DNA of 12,500 nucleotides, taken from the NCBI GenBank assembly GCA_009663005.1, contig VIGQ01002326.1:20001-32500 (forward strand). Reading direction: 5' to 3'. Both the position numbers and the translations under genes were made by a program. This document shows, in pieces, positions 8,440 to 12,500 of the stretch. The notes under the pieces were generated by a model. It did no database searches. It was not told the origin of the DNA and saw only the letters and a program-made list of their open reading frames with translations. The stretch comes from Actinidia chinensis (lineage: Eukaryota > Streptophyta > Magnoliopsida > Ericales > Actinidiaceae). Within the stretch, counting starts at the first letter, position 1. Every line of letters starts with the position of its first letter.

Positions 8440-8750
8440 GAACTCTCAATTTTCATTGACAGGCTTTCACTTCATCCAAATAGGCCACATTCGAAAATAA
8501 TCCTTGATGATGGTTAATCCCTTTACACTTGATTTACCAAAAGTGAGAATCATTAAAGGCGTTCAAGGATTCACACCCAATTTTGGTGCAGCCCCTTAGT
8601 CCAGTAGGAAAGAGCCTCATATTCCGCTCGTGGCTTTGAATCGATACGTATAGCATATTCCATTTTGATCAACTAAAGGAGTCTAGGAGAACAAGTCTGC
8701 GCACAACTGTATTGGTGGATGACCCGTCCATGAACGTTATAACAATTTCT
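8440..8750 (-). pseudogene. Second RNase H-like domain of pol, broken
   Basis: The minus strand reads FMDGSS (Asp codon at 8726-8728), then text matching NMLYVSIQS and, after a frame change, EYEALS-like residues near 8607 and SLNAFNDSHFW-like residues. This is the pattern of an extra RNase H fold that follows the ordinary RT-RNase H. Such a second, archaeal/plant-type RNase H is a known feature of the Tat lineage; its job is thought to be removal of RNA during reverse transcription. The acidic catalytic set is only partly visible. It lies between RNase H 1 and integrase, as in relatives. Confidence 0.6.
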
Positions 8751-8819
8751 TCGTTGGTCTCACCCAGGAGAGTTACTCGGGCTTTGGAACTAACATCATA
8801 GGTATACTCGGGCTCTGAA

Positions 8820-9180
8820 ATCGACCAATGATTGGCCTTGCATCGTCAAACCTTGGCCGTTAATAATTGATGTGAAATTCACTCAACTCAATGCGACAAT
8901 TGAGTAATCGCCCTGAAATATCAAGTCGCTAGAGAATCTCTTTAAAGGATGATCTGTCATTACAAAACAATAGGATGTGATGGAAATGTGGCGAAACTTT
9001 CTAACAGTGATCAGAAGATGGCCATAGGTGAGCTTCTCAATTTCATGGTACCTCTCTCAGCTCAATGAGGATTTGCTTTCATAGTAGTATACCAAATTTG
9101 AACTTTGTCTTCTTTTCGGAATTGGGAGCACTACAATCAACTGCTAGTGGCGAGGTGAGAGATACAGGTGAGGTTCCTCG
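8820..9180 (-). pseudogene. RNase H domain following reverse transcriptase, broken
   Basis: This domain degrades the RNA strand of the RNA-DNA hybrid. Minus-strand fragments in order are REDKVQIWY (about 9115-9090), ELREVP-like, RSSPMAIF, ESFATFPSHPIVL (about 9000-8960), TDHPLKRF and, near the end, a GQ-L-DF-like remnant by 8830. They follow the order of the standard gypsy RNase H and its tether. Frameshifts interrupt most motifs. It is contiguous with the RT upstream. Confidence 0.65.
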
Positions 9181-9299
9181 CCCCTTTAGGAATTGAGTAG
9201 AAGAGGTGATCCAGTACTCCTTTAGCTACTGATGCCACCTCGGGCTCTTTTTGTACATTCAAAGGCGTTGTTTTTTCTCAAAATCTTGAAGAATGGTAA

Positions 9300-10030
9300 A
9301 TTATTGTCTGCGATTTTGAGACAAATCTATAGAGGGGCTATCGCGCTGATCAACTATTGCACTTAATGTTTGTTCCTTGTCGACGCTCATCGCGAGCCGA
9401 GCTGTAATTTGGTCTGGATTTGCCTCAATTCCATTTAGTCACCAAGAAACCAAGGAATGTTTTGACGACACGCCAAAGTAAGGATACACTGAGGGGGTTC
9501 AACATTATTTATGTTTTCATAGGATGCCAAACGTTTCCTCCAAGTGGCCAATGTGATTAGTAACTTTGAGGCTTTGACTAGCATGTCATCTACGTTAGAC
9601 CTCCATTGTTTTCCCAATCATCTCCTTGAACATCGTGTTGACCAATTAGTACGTCACCCTTGCATTCTTCAACTAAAAAGGCATGACTTTGTAGTAGTAT
9701 AACCCTCTCTTCTGTGAAAAAAGAGTTTTTCCTCATCAGGACGAATGTTTGAACCGATCTGATGGTATCTTGAGAAGGCATCCATGAAGCTAAGGAGTTC
9801 ATGTTTGGAAGGTTGCATCATCAACGATCAAATCAATCTTGGGTCAAAGACAAAATGTTTTTGGACAAGCTTTGTTGAGGTTGGTTTAAAGTCAACACAT
9901 ACTCTCACTTGTTGCCCTTTTTCAGGGAGATCGACGACGTTGGCCAGTAGTCGGAAATGGGATTCTTGATGATACGGGCCTTGATGAGCTTAGCCACTTC
10001 TTCTATAACCTTCAGTCATTCAGAGCAAAC
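9300..10030 (-). pseudogene. Reverse transcriptase domain of pol, broken
   Basis: RT copies the element's RNA into DNA. Clear minus-strand motifs, in order, are LKVIEEVAKLIKARIIK (about 10010-9960), VCVDF-like, HELLSFMDAFSRYHQI (9757-9803, palm Asp codon at 9780-9782), DEEKLFF-like, MPF-LKNA, NTMFKEMIGKTMEV and NVDDMLVKA (9572-9596). The two catalytic Asp codons of the YxDD box survive at 9585-9590, but the Tyr position now reads Asn. The thumb region continues as PWFLGD near 9440. Stops fall inside otherwise well-kept motifs. Upstream (10030-10480) is the protease-RT linker, with PSIS-DCVHKLSTS-like text just before RT. This is the best-preserved part of pol. Confidence 0.85.
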
Positions 10031-10479
10031 TTCCTTCTCTTTGGGTGAACTAGAGAATAATCAGGAGGTTGACAGCTTGTGGACACAATCTTAGGATATG
10101 CTTGGGACATCACCTGTGGACCTGCAAAAAACTTTTTAGTTTTTCTTCAAAAATTTCACATAGGGCATTCGCAGCTCCTGGTTAATTTTGTCCCGATCAT
10201 TACATGGCGATCCGAGTAGTCGAAATATTGTAATGAGAGCCAACTTCTTCCAAAGACTTGGTTGTTTATGTCTCTCTGGATCAACTAATAAATTTCTTCC
10301 ACTTCATCCCCAATGCCTCCATCTCGTGCATTATTTGTAGCTGCTATTTGGGTTGGTTTTGGACAGAGAATTCAGTTTTCATGGCCGTGATGAAACACTA
10401 TCTTTCAAACTTTTGGTTCGCCCCCTCACTCTGCCTATCCCTATTAAAGTGGGAGAAACTTCATCATCAGGTGAGAGGT

Positions 10480-10800
10480 AGAAGTTGATGGCTCCCTTGA
10501 TTTTTCCCAAAACGTCGAGCGACTAGGATGCATTGTAAGGAGAGGGTAGTCCACAACATGAATCCTGCCACACTGTGGTTTGGTGAGGCTCCAATCCCCA
10601 AGTCAAAAGCAACTGATCCACCCAGTGGACTCTGTTGAATCCTTCGAAACCCCCCGACTAGAGGGGTGTGAAAAGGGGTGAAGGCCTATTTCGCCTAATC
10701 TTCATCTGGTTCAAACGCGAGAGAAATAGAACGTCATTGAACTCCCATTGTCACTAAATATCCTCATATGTGAAATTGGTGATCGTGGCGGAAAGGAAAG
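10480..10800 (-). pseudogene. Protease domain of pol, broken
   Basis: This would be the retropepsin-like aspartic protease that cuts the Gag-Pol polyprotein. The minus strand has FTYEDI and then, two bases on, DNGSSMTFYFSR (10752 leftward) with the active-site Asp as GAC and DNG in place of the usual D-S/T-G, a form seen in plant Tat-like elements. Then come STPLV/GF-like text near 10660, VVDYP-like near 10560, and LSPDDEVSPTLIGIGRVRG (about 10490-10430) at the distal end. Several frameshifts split it. Confidence 0.65.
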
Positions 10801-11099
10801 ACCAACGCTTTGTCAGGTAGATGCAGCCTCTCAAGTCATCATGGTGAAGCGTAATAGTTTGTTGAGCTTTCAGTCAAACGCGCGGAGAGGTTATAGACCT
10901 CGCTTCAGCTCGCCCATTTGCTTTTCGTGGCATGCCATTTCTAAGATGAGCTTGAACATCCTCCTGATCTAACCCTCCATGAATAGTCTGATATATCCTA
11001 TTGTTGGCCTATGTCGCCATATCGTCTATCAAGTGATCTGCGTGGGCAATCAGTTACAAACTTCTCAAAATCCCTTTTTATCAAGCTCGCTATCTAATT

Positions 11100-12420
11100 T
11101 TAGCTAGAATTATCATCAGGTTATGTCCATGGTCCCTATGAAACTCGCAATACGTGGTTTTGTTCTGTCTGATGGCGGGGTTACTCTTGATTTTACTAGA
11201 CCATTTTTAAAAAATTTCCATTTTTGATGTCCATGAGACGGGGATATAAGAGTATTTAAGAGGGAGGCGAAAATCGGTTGGAGTTGCGAAGGTGGGTGCA
11301 AGGGAGTTGCGGGTGTTATGGTCATCCCTTCCACCTCCTTCGTTTGGCCTAGGCCAACTCTTCTACCGTAATTACTTATCGGCCTTGCTATAGAGCATCG
11401 ACGAGGTTTCAGGGACATTCTTGGAAAGGGAGTCAAATAATGGGCCTAAACGAAGACCCTCCATCATGGCCATAACCACCACCTTTTCACTGGGGTCTTC
11501 TACTTCTAGATTAGCCTAATTAAAATGCTTGACATAATCTTTCAAGCTCTCCCCATCCTTTGGTGGATTATAAAAATGTGGGAGACGTCTTCTGCCTGCC
11601 CTTACAGCTCGTGAAATTGGCGATAAATAGTGCTTAAGTCACCAAATGAGTCAATGGTTTTAGGAGACAACTTTCTGAACCATGACCTCTCCGGTCCCTT
11701 CAAAGTATCGAAACAAGGCCTTACACATGACCTTGTCCGAGTGCCCCTAGAGAGACATCAAGTTCTTGTAAGAGTCCAAGTGGTCCATTGGATCTATCTT
11801 TCCCTCGTAAACTCCAAGATGAGATGGTAGTTTGAACCTGGAAGAGACCATGGCTTTCATCACCCTATTTGTGAATGGAGGCTCGGTTTATTTTATCAAA
11901 GCTCACGGTTTACCGAGCATTGCACCGGTATTGATGGCATCAATCCGTGCATCCAGGTCTTTTGATCTTCTGGGTGGTGGATTTATCACGGCGCTTGTGA
12001 GCTCGGTTATCTCTTTCGCGTCTCTATGTTTCATCGCCCATCGTGTCCTAAGTTCGGCTAGATGATCGAGACTCAGACATGATAAAACTCCTTGCTTGCC
12101 TAGAATGTAAACTTGCCGACCGTGATGGCCTTTGGCTGAATGCCCTTGGCCAGCACTATGGCAACTTTGGGAATCTTGGTCGCCTAATCGACGAGAGCGC
12201 GATGTCCCTTCCTCTAGAACACAATACACTTATGGGAGTATTTGGATTGTTCGGCTAGGTGGATGCACAGGAGGGCATTAATCTCGTTCATAACGTTGAT
12301 TTGTTTGGCAATTCCATACATCTCAAAATAGATAATGCCTTCTAGATCCGAAGTTTGACTGTATTCGCCATTGATCTTGCTTTGTGTATCTATGAGGCTG
12401 CTGGTACTTGGTCTAGGTAA
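11100..12420 (-). pseudogene. gag (capsid-nucleocapsid) region, broken
   Basis: Gag packages the element's RNA into cytoplasmic particles. No intact start is seen; minus-strand coding-like text begins near 12420. Recognisable pieces in order are PPRRSKDLDARIDAINTG (about 11990-11930), [16 protein letters not shown] and [13 protein letters not shown] (about 11850-11750), KDGESLKDYVKHFN (near 11560), and [19 protein letters not shown] then [17 protein letters not shown] (about 11500-11380). These match the capsid domain of plant Ty3/gypsy Tat-type Gag (Retrotrans_gag family). YCEFHRDHGHN at 11119-11153 is the first half of a zinc knuckle; the final Cys is lost. One open stretch at 11380-11510 is notably clean. 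Stops elsewhere preclude function. Confidence 0.8.
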
Positions 12421-12457
12421 CAAACGACTGCGCAGTGCATAGAGTTGAGAATTATCG

Positions 12458-12475
12458 TTCCCACAAATAATGCCA
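12458..12475 (-). other. Primer-binding site, decayed
   Basis: Three bases after the 5' LTR end the minus strand reads tggcattatttgtgggaa. TGG right after an LTR pairs with the CCA end of a primer tRNA, and TTTGTGGGAA is typical of the start of the leader in plant gypsy elements. Relatives have a GC-rich CGCC-type core where this copy has CATT, as expected from loss of CpGs. The tRNA species cannot be named from this. Confidence 0.6.
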
Positions 12476-12477
12476 AC

Positions 12478-12500
12478 TATTATAGTAGAAATTTGGGAGC
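12478..12500 (-). repeat. 3' end of the 5' LTR (cut by the window edge)
   Basis: The last 23 bp of the 5' LTR align with the end of the 3' LTR at 1177-1199. The terminal CA is mutated to TA and the adjacent CCGTAA to TATAA. The rest of the LTR, its promoter and the second target-site copy lie beyond the window. Confidence 0.7.

Larger units (their letters stand above)
1177..12500 (-). mobile_element. Degenerate Tat-lineage (Retand/RIRE2-like) Ty3/gypsy LTR retrotransposon
   Basis: This is a near-complete but dead element read on the minus strand. In order from right to left it has the end of the 5' LTR, a primer-binding site, gag, protease, reverse transcriptase, RNase H, a second RNase H-like domain, integrase, a spacer, an antisense (+ strand) gene and the 3' LTR. 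The two LTR ends align: plus-strand 1177-1199 and 12478-12500 share the gtagaaattt core with a few changes. Protease-RT-RNase H-integrase order places it in Ty3/gypsy. The extra antisense gene between pol and the 3' LTR and the second RNase H are known traits of the Tat lineage. All coding parts carry stops and frameshifts. Without the 1.9-kb nested insertion, the part of the element inside the window is about 9.4 kb. Lineage assignment is from motifs and layout, not from a phylogeny. Confidence 0.85.

Noticed and set aside
11832..12065. 77-codon plus-strand frame with hydrophobic stretches
   Set aside because: Shadow of gag, whose capsid motifs are clear on the minus strand across the same bases.

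Overview
The window looks like nuclear DNA from a flowering plant, probably a eudicot (inferred from the repeat families). It is AT-rich, has no bacterial-style gene packing, and is mostly one old, heavily mutated Ty3/gypsy LTR retrotransposon with a second retroelement nested in it. No intact host gene, rRNA, tRNA or CRISPR array is visible.

Layout. 1-1171 is AT-rich flank with a small inverted-repeat (MITE-like) element at 411-618 and a GAA microsatellite at 907-929. From 1177 to the right edge lies a retrotransposon on the minus strand. Its 3' LTR ends at 1177. Its 5' LTR enters only with its last 23 bp (12478-12500), next to a decayed primer-binding site (12458-12475). Reading leftward on the minus strand come gag (about 12420-11100), protease, reverse transcriptase, a first RNase H, a second RNase H-like domain, integrase (ending near 7030), and then a 320-bp spacer with ten one-way copies of GGCGA.

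Between the spacer and the 3' LTR is a gene on the OPPOSITE (+) strand, about 2162-6430. Its own upstream region has a G-box (1878-1883) and a TATA box (2003-2010). It keeps traces of at least two short spliceosomal introns (2866-2950, 3927-4000). It once encoded a protein with a plant 'putative gypsy-type transposon' domain, a lysine-rich segment, a coiled coil and a charged tail. Gag-pol sense plus an antisense gene before the 3' LTR is the arrangement described for the Tat lineage (Retand/RIRE2/Grande-like), and the duplicated RNase H fits it too. Every coding part has stops and frameshifts, so the element is not autonomous.

A 1900-bp insertion (4271-6170) splits the antisense gene inside its coiled-coil region. 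It has TG...CA ends and a near-identical 5-bp target duplication (ACCAA/ACCAG). It is best read as a solo LTR of a different, chromovirus (Tekay/Del)-like element, inserted in the same orientation as the host element.

The order of events implied is: Tat-like element inserts into AT-rich DNA; a chromovirus-like element inserts into its antisense gene and recombines to a solo LTR; both decay, with C-to-T type changes at CpG sites visible where the two LTR ends can be compared. Gene identities rest on motifs recognised by eye; no database search was run.
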